The position numbers were made by a program, and so were the translations under genes. From positions 62,001 to 126,000 of the forward strand of contig CANGTQ010000003.1 of NCBI GenBank assembly GCA_947456955.1: a DNA stretch of 64,000 nt, in the 5' to 3' direction. Of the stretch, positions 34,150-42,932 are shown in pieces. The notes under the pieces were generated by a model. It had not been told where the DNA came from. It did not search any database and was given only the letters and a program-made list of their open reading frames with translations. Source of the stretch: Flavobacteriaceae bacterium. GTDB lineage: Bacteria > Bacteroidota > Bacteroidia > Flavobacteriales > Flavobacteriaceae. The number at the start of each line of letters is the position of its first letter. Within the stretch, counting starts at the first letter, position 1.

Positions 34150-35513
34150 TGGAAAAGCGTAAGTTAAGTTTCTGGGAAATTTGGAACATGAGTTTTGGTT
34201 TCCTTGGGATACAAATGGGTTTTGCCCTTCAAAATGCTAATGCTAGCAGAATTCTTCAAAATTTTGGCGCTGATGTTCACGAATTATCCTGGTTTTGGAT
34301 AATTGCACCGCTAATGGGATTAATCGTTCAGCCTATTATTGGCCACTACAGTGACAATACTTGGGGAAGATTCGGAAGAAGAAAACCATTCTTTTTAGTT
34401 GGTGCTTTATTAGCTTCTGTAGGCTTAATTTTAATGCCGCAAGCTGATATTTTTATTGCATTCATGCCTGCTCTTTGGGTTGGTGCTGGAATGTTGATGG
34501 TAATGGATGCGTCGTTTAATATTGCCATGGAACCTTTTAGAGCATTAGTTGGAGACAATTTACGTTCTGATCAAAGAACTTTGGGCTTTAGTATTCAAAC
34601 AGCTCTTATTGGCTTTGGAGCCGTTATCGGTTCATGGCTACCGTATGTATTAACTAATTGGTTTGGCGTTTCAAATAGTGCTGAAGATGGAAAAATTCCA
34701 CATCATATAGTACTTTCTTTTATTATTGGAGCAGCAATTTTAGTTGGGTCAATATTGATTACTTTATTTTCAACAAAAGAATATTCACCTGAAGAATTAG
34801 CCAAGTTTGAAGACGAACAGGCACATGTAAATGCGATTGAAAAAGATGGTGAATTAAATGAATCTAGCTTGATGGATATTTTTGATGATTTCAGAAAAAT
34901 GCCAACAACTATGAGACAATTAAGTTGGGTGCAATTCTTTTCTTGGTTTGCCCTTTTTGGAATGTGGGTTTTTACAACTCCCGCAATTGCTCAACACATT
35001 TACGGATTGGATTTAGAAGACCATACAAGTGCTGCATTTCAAGAAGCAGGAGATTGGGTCGGCGTAATATTCGGTGTGTATAATTTAGTCTCTGCCATAG
35101 TGGCTTTGTTCTTTTTACCAATGCTTGCTAAAAAATTCGGGCGAAAAACTACCCATTCCATTTCATTAATTGCAGGGGGCTTAGGATTGCTTTCTATGTA
35201 TTTTATGCCCAATAAAGAAATGCTAATCATTTCAATGATAGGAGTTGGCATTGCTTGGGCTAGTATTTTATCCATGCCTTATGCCATACTAGCTGGATCC
35301 ATTTCTCCAAAAAAGATGGGAGTTTACATGGGAATATTTAATTTCTTTATCGTAATTCCTCAAATCATCAATGCTTTAATTGGTGGTCCGTTAGTAAAAT
35401 ATCTATATAACGACCATGCAATTTATGCTATAATTACTAGTGGAGTTAGCTTTCTTATAGCAGCTTTATTAGTAGTAAAAGTGAAAGATGTTGATGACGT
35501 AATACAAAAATAA
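34149..35513 (+). CDS. MFS sugar transporter (maltose/maltodextrin, SLC45-like)
   Basis: An inner-membrane symporter of 454 residues with about 12 membrane segments. The N-terminus has GFLGIQMGFALQNANASRIL, and a loop motif GHYSDNTWGRFGRRKPFF between segments 2 and 3, typical of the SLC45/GPH-like sugar porters found in Bacteroidetes maltose loci. A cytoplasmic mid-loop (about 210-250) is acidic. It heads the plus-strand catabolic genes and abuts the beta-phosphoglucomutase gene with no gap. The position next to a maltose phosphorylase makes maltose the likely substrate. Confidence 0.9.
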   Translation: MEKRKLSFWEIWNMSFGFLGIQMGFALQNANASRILQNFGADVHELSWFWIIAPLMGLIVQPIIGHYSDNTWGRFGRRKPFFLVGALLASVGLILMPQADIFIAFMPALWVGAGMLMVMDASFNIAMEPFRALVGDNLRSDQRTLGFSIQTALIGFGAVIGSWLPYVLTNWFGVSNSAEDGKIPHHIVLSFIIGAAILVGSILITLFSTKEYSPEELAKFEDEQAHVNAIEKDGELNESSLMDIFDDFRKMPTTMRQLSWVQFFSWFALFGMWVFTTPAIAQHIYGLDLEDHTSAAFQEAGDWVGVIFGVYNLVSAIVALFFLPMLAKKFGRKTTHSISLIAGGLGLLSMYFMPNKEMLIISMIGVGIAWASILSMPYAILAGSISPKKMGVYMGIFNFFIVIPQIINALIGGPLVKYLYNDHAIYAIITSGVSFLIAALLVVKVKDVDDVIQK

Positions 35514-36167
35514 ATGACAAAAATAGCATTCATCTTCGACCTAGATGGCGTTATTGTTGACACGGCGAAATATCATTTTTTGGCATGGCAAAAAATAGCA
35601 AGCGATTTAGGAATCGAATTTACCCCAGAACACAACGAAGAATTAAAGGGAGTTAGCCGTGTTCGTTCTTTAGATATTATCTTGAAACTCGGAAACATCG
35701 AAGCTTCTGAAGAAAATAAAAACAAATGGTTAACCCAAAAAAATGAAGATTACCTATCTTATATTGAAAACATGGATGAAACAGAGATTCTCCCTGGTGT
35801 TGTCAATATTTTAGAATTTATTAAAGAAAAAAAACAATTAATTGCATTGGGCTCGGCTAGTAAAAATGCCCGACCAATACTAGAAAAAGTCAAAATTTTG
35901 CACATGTTCGATGCCATTGTTGATGGAAATGACGTAACCAATGCAAAACCTGATCCGGAAGTTTTTTTGAGAGCTGCGAAATTATTAAATGTAACTAACG
36001 AGAATTCTATGGTTTTTGAAGACTCGGTTGCCGGAATTCAAGCAGCTAATATTGCCAATATGACGAGTATTGGAATTGGCGATGAAAAAATTCTACACGA
36101 AGCAAAATACAATTTTAAAGATTTTACCTTTATGGATACCTCTTTCATAGAAGCATTCATAGACTAA
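35514..36167 (+). CDS. pgmB: Beta-phosphoglucomutase
   Basis: A HAD-superfamily mutase converting beta-glucose-1-phosphate to glucose-6-phosphate. The 217-residue protein has the nucleophile motif IFDLDGVIVDTAKYHFLAW at residues 5-23 with both catalytic Asp residues, the cap segment LKGVSRVRSLDIIL, then ALGSASKNA, NAKPDPEVFLRAA and the metal site FEDSVAGIQAA. It starts on the base after the transporter stop. Its substrate is exactly the product of the maltose phosphorylase encoded next, so both work as one pathway. Confidence 0.95.
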   Translation: MTKIAFIFDLDGVIVDTAKYHFLAWQKIASDLGIEFTPEHNEELKGVSRVRSLDIILKLGNIEASEENKNKWLTQKNEDYLSYIENMDETEILPGVVNILEFIKEKKQLIALGSASKNARPILEKVKILHMFDAIVDGNDVTNAKPDPEVFLRAAKLLNVTNENSMVFEDSVAGIQAANIANMTSIGIGDEKILHEAKYNFKDFTFMDTSFIEAFID

Positions 36168-36192
36168 AATTGAATGATAAAAGGAAAATTAA

Positions 36193-38496
36193 ATGAATCA
36201 AGATTATATCAAACCAGACAACTGGTCAATTATAGAAGAAGGTTTTGACTTAGAACAAGTTAAATCATCGGAAAGTTTATTCAGCATTGGAAACGGAGCA
36301 ATGGGACAACGTGCCAATTTTGAAGAATACTATTCAGGAAAAACTTTCCAGGGTAGTTATATTGCAGGAATCTATTATCCCGACAAAACCAAAGTGGGCT
36401 GGTGGAAAAATGGTTATCCCGAATATTTCGCTAAAGTATTAAATGCACCTAATTGGATTGGAATCAACATCGAAATCAACGGTGAAATATTAGATTTAGC
36501 AGCTTGTGCAACAGTGAAAAACTTCCGTCGCGAACTTAATATGAAAGAAGGAATTTACAACCGTTCTTTTGAAGCAACATTACAAAATGGTACTCAAATT
36601 GCCGTAAATGTTCGTAGGTTCCTTTCATTAGATTTGGATGAAGTTGGTGTAATAAACTATGAAATCACGCCACTAAACAATGATGCTAAAATAGTTTTTA
36701 AACCTTATGTTGATGCGGGAGTTCACAACGAAGATGCCAACTGGGAAGAAAAATTTTGGGAACCATTAAACGTTAAACATTCAGAAAACGAAGCTTTCGT
36801 AACGGCAAGAACTTTCAAAACCCATTTTACGGCAACAACCTTCATGCAGAACAGTATTTTACTTAATGCTGCAAATCTGAAAATTTCACCCATAAATATT
36901 GAAGCAACTAAAGAAAAAGTTCAATTTACTTATGAAGTTGCTGTAACCAAAGGTCAAACAGTTTCGCTACAAAAATTGGGCGGTTATACCGTTTCAATGA
37001 ATCACGAAAACACACAAATTGCAGCTCAAAATGTTATTGCGAAAGCAGTATCATTTGGCTACGACCAATTAGTAAATAATCAAATTGCAGCTTGGGCAAA
37101 AATTTGGGAAATGAGCGACATCACTATTGATGGCGATGTAAAAGCGCAACAAGGTATTCGTTTTAATATTTTCCATTTAAATCAAACGTATTTAGGGAAA
37201 GATTCCCGTTTGAATATTGGTCCAAAAGGATTTACCGGAGAAAAATATGGCGGCTCTACTTATTGGGATACCGAAGCCTATTGCATTCCGTTCTATATGG
37301 CAACCAAAGACCAACAAGTAGCTAGAAATCTTTTGGCTTATCGCTACAATCAACTTGAAAAAGCTATTGAAAATGCAGGTAAATTAGGTTTCGCAAATGG
37401 TGCCGCTTTGTATCCAATGGTAACTATGAATGGTGAAGAATGTCATAACGAATGGGAAATCACCTTCGAAGAAATTCATAGAAATGGCGCCATCGCTTTC
37501 GCTATTTTTAACTATTACCGATTCACTGGCGACTACTCTTACATTCCTGAAAAAGGATTAGAAGTCTTAATCGGAATTGCCCGTTTTTGGCATCAAAGAG
37601 CAACTTTTTCTACTTTTAGAAATCAGTATGTTATTTTGGGCGTTACCGGTCCTAATGAATATGAAAACAACGTCAATAATAATTTCTATACTAATTATTT
37701 AGCCAAGTGGTGTATTGATTATACCATGGAGCAAATCAACAAAGTTGAGAAAGAATACAATGCTGATTATACAAGAATAATGAGCAAAGTAAAATTAGAC
37801 GCTACCGAAATTGGACATTGGAAAAAAGTTGCAGACAATATGTACTTCCCTTTTTCAGAAGAGCATGATGTGTATTTACAACAAGATGGTTTTTTAGACA
37901 AAGAATTAGTGAAAGTGCATGATTTAGACAAATCGCAACGACCAATCAATCAAAAATGGTCTTGGGACAGAATTTTGCGTTCACCTTATATAAAACAGGC
38001 GGATACTTTACAAGGTTTCTATTTCTTTGAAGATCATTTCAGCAAAGAACAATTAGAAAAACATTTCGATTTTTACGAACCTTTTACGGTTCATGAAAGT
38101 TCGCTTTCGCCTTGTGTTCACTCTATTCAGGCAGCTACTTTGGGCAGAATGGAACAAGCGTATACGTTTTATTTGAGAACTTCGCGTTTGGATTTGGATG
38201 ATTACAACAAAGAAGTGGAAGAAGGTTTACATATCACATCCATGGCAGGAACTTGGATGAGTATTGTAGAAGGTTTTGGCGGAATGAGAGTCAAAAATAA
38301 TGCCCTGCATTTCGAACCTAGAATTCCAAAAGACTGGAATGGCTATTCGTTTAAAATCAATTTTAGAAACCAAATTTTGAAAGTTTCCGTTCATCAACAT
38401 GAAACTAATTTTACTCTTGAAGGTGAAACTAAAATTTCTGTTTTTGTAAATGGCAAAGAGATTTTAGTGGAACCGAATAGTTTGGTAACAGTATAA
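36193..38496 (+). CDS. GH65 maltose phosphorylase
   Basis: A cytoplasmic enzyme that splits maltose with phosphate into glucose and beta-glucose-1-phosphate. The 767-residue length fits bacterial GH65 phosphorylases. N-terminal beta-sandwich (about 1-270) with SLFSIGNGAMGQRANFEEYY; (alpha/alpha)6 barrel (about 320-690) with YGGSTYWDTEAYCIPFYMAT and the general-acid Glu in NGEECHNEWEITFEEIHRNG; C-terminal beta-sheet domain (about 690-767). No signal peptide. The neighbouring pgmB argues for maltose rather than trehalose or kojibiose, but GH65 specificity cannot be fixed by eye. Confidence 0.92.
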   Translation: MNQDYIKPDNWSIIEEGFDLEQVKSSESLFSIGNGAMGQRANFEEYYSGKTFQGSYIAGIYYPDKTKVGWWKNGYPEYFAKVLNAPNWIGINIEINGEILDLAACATVKNFRRELNMKEGIYNRSFEATLQNGTQIAVNVRRFLSLDLDEVGVINYEITPLNNDAKIVFKPYVDAGVHNEDANWEEKFWEPLNVKHSENEAFVTARTFKTHFTATTFMQNSILLNAANLKISPINIEATKEKVQFTYEVAVTKGQTVSLQKLGGYTVSMNHENTQIAAQNVIAKAVSFGYDQLVNNQIAAWAKIWEMSDITIDGDVKAQQGIRFNIFHLNQTYLGKDSRLNIGPKGFTGEKYGGSTYWDTEAYCIPFYMATKDQQVARNLLAYRYNQLEKAIENAGKLGFANGAALYPMVTMNGEECHNEWEITFEEIHRNGAIAFAIFNYYRFTGDYSYIPEKGLEVLIGIARFWHQRATFSTFRNQYVILGVTGPNEYENNVNNNFYTNYLAKWCIDYTMEQINKVEKEYNADYTRIMSKVKLDATEIGHWKKVADNMYFPFSEEHDVYLQQDGFLDKELVKVHDLDKSQRPINQKWSWDRILRSPYIKQADTLQGFYFFEDHFSKEQLEKHFDFYEPFTVHESSLSPCVHSIQAATLGRMEQAYTFYLRTSRLDLDDYNKEVEEGLHITSMAGTWMSIVEGFGGMRVKNNALHFEPRIPKDWNGYSFKINFRNQILKVSVHQHETNFTLEGETKISVFVNGKEILVEPNSLVTV

Positions 38497-38508
38497 AATA
38501 ATTAATTG

Positions 38509-38573
38509 AACCATATAAGGCATATAAGTTCATTTAAGTTTTTCTTATTTGTCCTTATATGCCTTATATGGTT
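38509..38573. repeat. Intergenic palindromic element, copy A (perfect 20-bp arms)
   Basis: AACCATATAAGGCATATAAG (38509-38528) is perfectly complementary to CTTATATGCCTTATATGGTT (38554-38573) across a 25-base loop. It is a variant of the AACCATTAAG family, with matching changes in both arms. It fills the gap between the GH65 and GH13 genes and ends 15 bases before the next ATG. Confidence 0.88.
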
Positions 38574-38588
38574 TATAAATAGCGAACT

Positions 38589-40448
38589 ATGAAAAAAGTG
38601 TTTTTCTTCTTCCTAATTTCTTATTCAGCTTTAGCGCAACCCGAGGCCAATGTCCGAACTAGCAAAGCAATTGACAAAGTTGAACCTCCTTTTTGGTACG
38701 AAGGAATGAACCAGGCGGATTTGCAAATTATGTTCTATGGGAAGAACATTTCCCAAAACGAAGTTTCTGTTTCTAATAAAATAATCATCAAAGGCATTCA
38801 AAAAACAGAAAATCCTAACTATGTTTTTGTGACTATTGACACCAAAAATATTCCTGCACAGGATTTAATTTTTACATTTAAAAACGGCAAAAAATCATTT
38901 ACTAGAAACTACTCCATTAAAGCAAGGAGAGAGAATTCTAAATTCAGAAAAAGTTACGATAGCTCGGATGTTATCTATCTTATTATGTCGGATCGATTTG
39001 CCAATGGAAATCCAAACAATGACAGTTCAGCTGAAACTACTGAAAAAGCCAATCGCAATTTGCCTGGCGGAAGACATGGTGGCGATATTGAAGGTATAAT
39101 TAATCATTTAGATTATATCAAAGAATTAGGTGCAACCGCTATTTGGTGTACGCCCCTTTGTGAAGACAATGATGAAAGCTATTCCTATCATGGCTATGGC
39201 CAATCCGATGTTTATAAAATTGATCCGCGATATGGAACCAATAAGGATTATCTTAGATTAAGTGAAGAATTACATAAAAAAGGCATGAAAAATATCATGG
39301 ATTATGTAACCAATCATTGGGGTTGGCAACATTGGATGTATAAAGACTTGCCTACTAAAGATTGGGTACATCAATTTCCAGAGTTCACACAATCTAACTA
39401 CAGAATGACATCGCAATTTGATATCAATGCTTCAAAAATTGATGCTAAAAAGTGTATGGATGGTTGGTTTGTAAAATCAATGCCCGATTTAAACCAATCC
39501 AATCCGTTAGTTTTAAATTACCTGATACAAAATGCAATTTGGTGGATTGAATATGCCGATTTGGATGGGTTTAGAGTAGATACATATTCCTATAACAACA
39601 AAGAAGGAATTTCCAAATGGACCAAAGCCATCACCGATGAATACCCGCATTTTAATATTGTTGGTGAAGTCTGGATGCATAATCAAGCGCAAATGGCGTA
39701 TTGGCAAAAAGATAGTAAAATTGGAGCTATTCAAAGTTTTAATTCCTATTTACCATCGGTAATGGATTTTACTTTACACGATGCTTTTGGCACAAGTTTT
39801 AATGAAGACCAAGCCTCTTGGGATAAAGGAATAATTAAAGTATATGAAAACTTCACGAATGATTTTTTGTATGCAAATCCTAATAATATTTTGACTTTTA
39901 TTGAAAATCACGACACCAACCGGTTTAACGAAATCTATAAAAACGATTTCAAAAAATACCAAATGGCAATTACTCTTATTGCAACTGTTCGTGGAATTCC
40001 ACAATTGTATTATGGCTCCGAAATTGGCATGGCTGGCGACAAAAACAAAGGCGATGCTGATATTAGAAAAGATTTTCCTGGTGGTTGGAATGGCGACAAC
40101 AATAATGCCTTCACCAAAGCCGGTAGAACTGATGAACAGCAAAAATATTTTGATTTCACTTCGAAATTATTAAACTGGAGGAAATCAAAATCAGTAATTC
40201 ACAATGGTAAAATGACACATTACATTCCCGAAAATAATGTGTATGTTTATTTCCGTTATAATGAAAGTGAAAGTGTTATGGTTGTGATCAATAACAGTAA
40301 CGAAACACAGACATTCAAAACCAATCGCTTTGCTGAAAATATTCAGAATCATCAATCTGGAATGGATATTTTATCTGGCAAAACTATTGATTTAAAAAAT
40401 GATATTGCCATCGACAGAAAATCGGTTCTCGTATTAGAATTGAAATAA
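38589..40448 (+). CDS. GH13 cyclomaltodextrinase/neopullulanase-type amylase (SusA-like)
   Basis: A 619-residue periplasmic alpha-glucan hydrolase. Signal peptide 1-17 (ending ALAQ); N-terminal cyclomaltodextrinase-type domain (about 18-115); catalytic barrel from about 127 (DVIYLIMSDRFANGNPNND) to about 540; C-terminal beta domain. The triad is Asp331 (DGFRVDTYS), Glu360 (IVGEVWMHN) and Asp442 (FIENHDTNRF). GGDIEGIINHLDYIKELG and ATAIWCTPL are typical. The N-terminal domain matches SusA-like enzymes, which trim imported maltodextrins and cyclodextrins. It sits in the catabolic cluster behind palindromic element A. Confidence 0.93.
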   Translation: MKKVFFFFLISYSALAQPEANVRTSKAIDKVEPPFWYEGMNQADLQIMFYGKNISQNEVSVSNKIIIKGIQKTENPNYVFVTIDTKNIPAQDLIFTFKNGKKSFTRNYSIKARRENSKFRKSYDSSDVIYLIMSDRFANGNPNNDSSAETTEKANRNLPGGRHGGDIEGIINHLDYIKELGATAIWCTPLCEDNDESYSYHGYGQSDVYKIDPRYGTNKDYLRLSEELHKKGMKNIMDYVTNHWGWQHWMYKDLPTKDWVHQFPEFTQSNYRMTSQFDINASKIDAKKCMDGWFVKSMPDLNQSNPLVLNYLIQNAIWWIEYADLDGFRVDTYSYNNKEGISKWTKAITDEYPHFNIVGEVWMHNQAQMAYWQKDSKIGAIQSFNSYLPSVMDFTLHDAFGTSFNEDQASWDKGIIKVYENFTNDFLYANPNNILTFIENHDTNRFNEIYKNDFKKYQMAITLIATVRGIPQLYYGSEIGMAGDKNKGDADIRKDFPGGWNGDNNNAFTKAGRTDEQQKYFDFTSKLLNWRKSKSVIHNGKMTHYIPENNVYVYFRYNESESVMVVINNSNETQTFKTNRFAENIQNHQSGMDILSGKTIDLKNDIAIDRKSVLVLELK

Positions 40449-40454
40449 AAATGA

Positions 40455-40515
40455 AACCATTAAGGCATTAAGAAAATTAAGAAACAACTTAATGAAACTT
40501 AATTTCTTAATGGTT
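40455..40515. repeat. Intergenic palindromic element, copy B
   Basis: The arms AACCATTAAG (40455-40464) and CTTAATGGTT (40506-40515) are complementary. Inside, two further ATTAAG boxes on the left face two CTTAAT boxes on the right, giving a three-block nested stem with a loop of about 6 bases. It lies between the GH13 and GH31 genes. Confidence 0.85.
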
Positions 40516-40529
40516 AAAAAAAATAAACA

Positions 40530-42929
40530 ATGAAAAAAATATATATTTTATTATTCATTACTTCCATTTCATTTGCACAAAATGCAAACAGAAAATACCT
40601 TTCCCATTCCTGGAAAAACAACATTTTAGAAGTTAAAACCTCGGATGGTTCTTATCTGATAAAACCGTATACTGATAAAATTGTAGAAACTTCATTTATA
40701 CCAAATGGAAACGCGAGCGATAATCAATCGGCGAAGCAAAGTTTCAATCCAAATTCGCATGCCGTTGTCAAAACTGCTGAAAAAGGTTGGGCTAGTTTTA
40801 ACAAAACTGACAATTCATTAACATTATTGACAAAAGGAATTACGGTAGTGATTAATAAATCGCCATTTAAAATCACCTATTCCAATCTGGGAAAAGTACT
40901 TTTGTCTGAAAAAATGGGCTATACCAAAGTCAATGATTCAACCGAAACTTTGTCTTTCAATTTGGACAATTCTGAGGCATTATATGGCGGCGGAGCCAGA
41001 GCTTTAGGAATGAACCGTCGTGGTAATCGATTGCAGTTATACAATCGCGCGCACTATGGATATGAAACCAAAGCTGAGTTGATGAATTTTTGTATTCCAT
41101 TAGTAATGTCTTCAAAATTATACGCCGTTCATTTTGATAATGCTACTATTGGTTATTTGGATTTGGACAGTAAAAAAGACAATACTTTAACCTATGAAAC
41201 CATTTCAGGAAGAAAAACGTATCAGGTTATTGTTGGTGATAGTTGGACAGATTTAGTCTCGAATTATACTGATTTAACTGGAAAGCAACCTTTATTGCCT
41301 CGTTGGGCTTTAGGAAATTTCTCTAGTCGTTTTGGCTATCACAACCAAGATGAAGTTGAAAATACGATCAAAAAATTTGAACAAAATCGGATTCCAGTTG
41401 ATGCTATTATTCTTGATTTGTATTGGTTTGGCAAAACAATAAAAGGTACCATGGGTAATTTGGAATGGGACAAAGATAACTTCCCAAACCCGGATAAAAT
41501 GATTTCCGATTTGAATGCCAAAGGCTTAAAAACCATCTTGATTACTGAACCATTCATACTGACTACCTCATCTAAATGGCAAGAAGCTGTAAATAAAAAA
41601 GTATTGGTAACCGATAATACAGGTAAACCGGCAACTTGGGATTTCTATTTCGGAAACACCAGTGTTGTCGATATATTCAAACCCGAAGGAAAAGCCTGGT
41701 TTTGGAATATATATAAAAGATTAATCAACCAAGGAGTTGGCGGAATGTGGGGCGATTTGGGAGAACCAGAAGTTTTCCCTTCTAAAGTGATTACAGCAGG
41801 TGGCAAGGCAGATGAAGTGCATAATATCTATGGACACAATTGGGCCAAACTAATCGCTGATGGTTATAAAAAGGATTTTCCAACACAACGCCCATTTATC
41901 TTAATGCGTGCAGGATATTCGGGTTCACAGCGTTTTGGAATGGTGCCTTGGAGTGGCGATGTGAGCAGAAGTTGGGGCGGATTGCAAAGCCAAATGGAAA
42001 TTGCCCTTCAAATGGGAATGCAAGGACTAGGCTATATGCACTCTGACCTTGGCGGATTTGCAGGCGATTATTTTGACAACGAATTGTATTTACGTTGGTT
42101 GCAATATGGTATTTTCAATCCGATATTCCGTCCGCATGCTCAAGAAGAAGTAGCATCAGAAGTAGCTCGAAAAGATATTGCAACAATGACTAAAGCTAAA
42201 AAATCAGTTGAATTGCGCTACCAATTGATGCCGTATAATTACACTTTGTCTTTCGATAACAATCAAAAAGGGACACCCTTAATGCGTCCGCTATTTTTTG
42301 AAGAACCGAATAATTCAGGTTTAACAACTGTTGCCGGAACCTATTTTTGGGGAAATGACTTTTTAATAACTCCAATAACAAAAGCCGGTGTGACTTCAAC
42401 TGAAATCTACTTTCCAAAAAGCAGCAATTGGTTCGATTTTTATACGAATGAAAAACACAATGCAGGAACAACCGAAAGCATAAAAGTGAACGAAGATTAT
42501 ATTCCGACTTTTGTTCGTGGCGGGAGTTTTATTCCTATGATAGAAACGATTCAGAATACGTCAAACTATTCGCTAGATAACTTTAATCTGCATTATTATT
42601 TTGATGAAAGCGTAGCCCATTCTACAGGAATGTTGTATAATGATGATGGTGTGACACCCAATGCATTTGAAAAAGAGCAATACGAAGCAGTACACTTTTC
42701 TAGTAATACTAGCGCTAAATCACTAATTATAAAAATCGCTACTGTTTCGGGAAGAAATTATACTTCAAAGAATAAAAATGTTTCTGTATTTATCCATAAT
42801 ATCTCAAACAAGGCAAAACGAATATTTGTCAATGGCAAGGAACAGGTTTACAAGAGATTTTCAGAACCGCTTCTGGTAAATGTTAATGCGGCAATAGGAC
42901 CTCTTTCAGAAATTAAAATCGAATACTAA
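40530..42929 (+). CDS. GH31 alpha-glucosidase
   Basis: A 799-residue exported alpha-glucosidase releasing glucose from malto-oligosaccharide ends. Signal peptide 1-16 (ending SFAQ); N-terminal GH31 beta-sandwich (about 20-240) with EALYGGGARALGMNRRG; the barrel (about 245-610) with YTDLTGKQPLLPRWALGNF, the nucleophile Asp in GGMWGDLGEPEVFPS, and PWSGDVSRSWGGLQSQMEIAL; then C-terminal beta domains. It plays the part that GH97 SusB has in Bacteroides thetaiotaomicron. The next gene begins 3 bases after its stop. Confidence 0.94.
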   Translation: MKKIYILLFITSISFAQNANRKYLSHSWKNNILEVKTSDGSYLIKPYTDKIVETSFIPNGNASDNQSAKQSFNPNSHAVVKTAEKGWASFNKTDNSLTLLTKGITVVINKSPFKITYSNLGKVLLSEKMGYTKVNDSTETLSFNLDNSEALYGGGARALGMNRRGNRLQLYNRAHYGYETKAELMNFCIPLVMSSKLYAVHFDNATIGYLDLDSKKDNTLTYETISGRKTYQVIVGDSWTDLVSNYTDLTGKQPLLPRWALGNFSSRFGYHNQDEVENTIKKFEQNRIPVDAIILDLYWFGKTIKGTMGNLEWDKDNFPNPDKMISDLNAKGLKTILITEPFILTTSSKWQEAVNKKVLVTDNTGKPATWDFYFGNTSVVDIFKPEGKAWFWNIYKRLINQGVGGMWGDLGEPEVFPSKVITAGGKADEVHNIYGHNWAKLIADGYKKDFPTQRPFILMRAGYSGSQRFGMVPWSGDVSRSWGGLQSQMEIALQMGMQGLGYMHSDLGGFAGDYFDNELYLRWLQYGIFNPIFRPHAQEEVASEVARKDIATMTKAKKSVELRYQLMPYNYTLSFDNNQKGTPLMRPLFFEEPNNSGLTTVAGTYFWGNDFLITPITKAGVTSTEIYFPKSSNWFDFYTNEKHNAGTTESIKVNEDYIPTFVRGGSFIPMIETIQNTSNYSLDNFNLHYYFDESVAHSTGMLYNDDGVTPNAFEKEQYEAVHFSSNTSAKSLIIKIATVSGRNYTSKNKNVSVFIHNISNKAKRIFVNGKEQVYKRFSEPLLVNVNAAIGPLSEIKIEY

Positions 42930-42932
42930 AAA

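Noticed and set aside
39774-40142. 122-codon antisense reading frame in the SusA-like GH13 gene
   Set aside because: It is fully opposite catalytic-domain codons, without its own promoter or family features.
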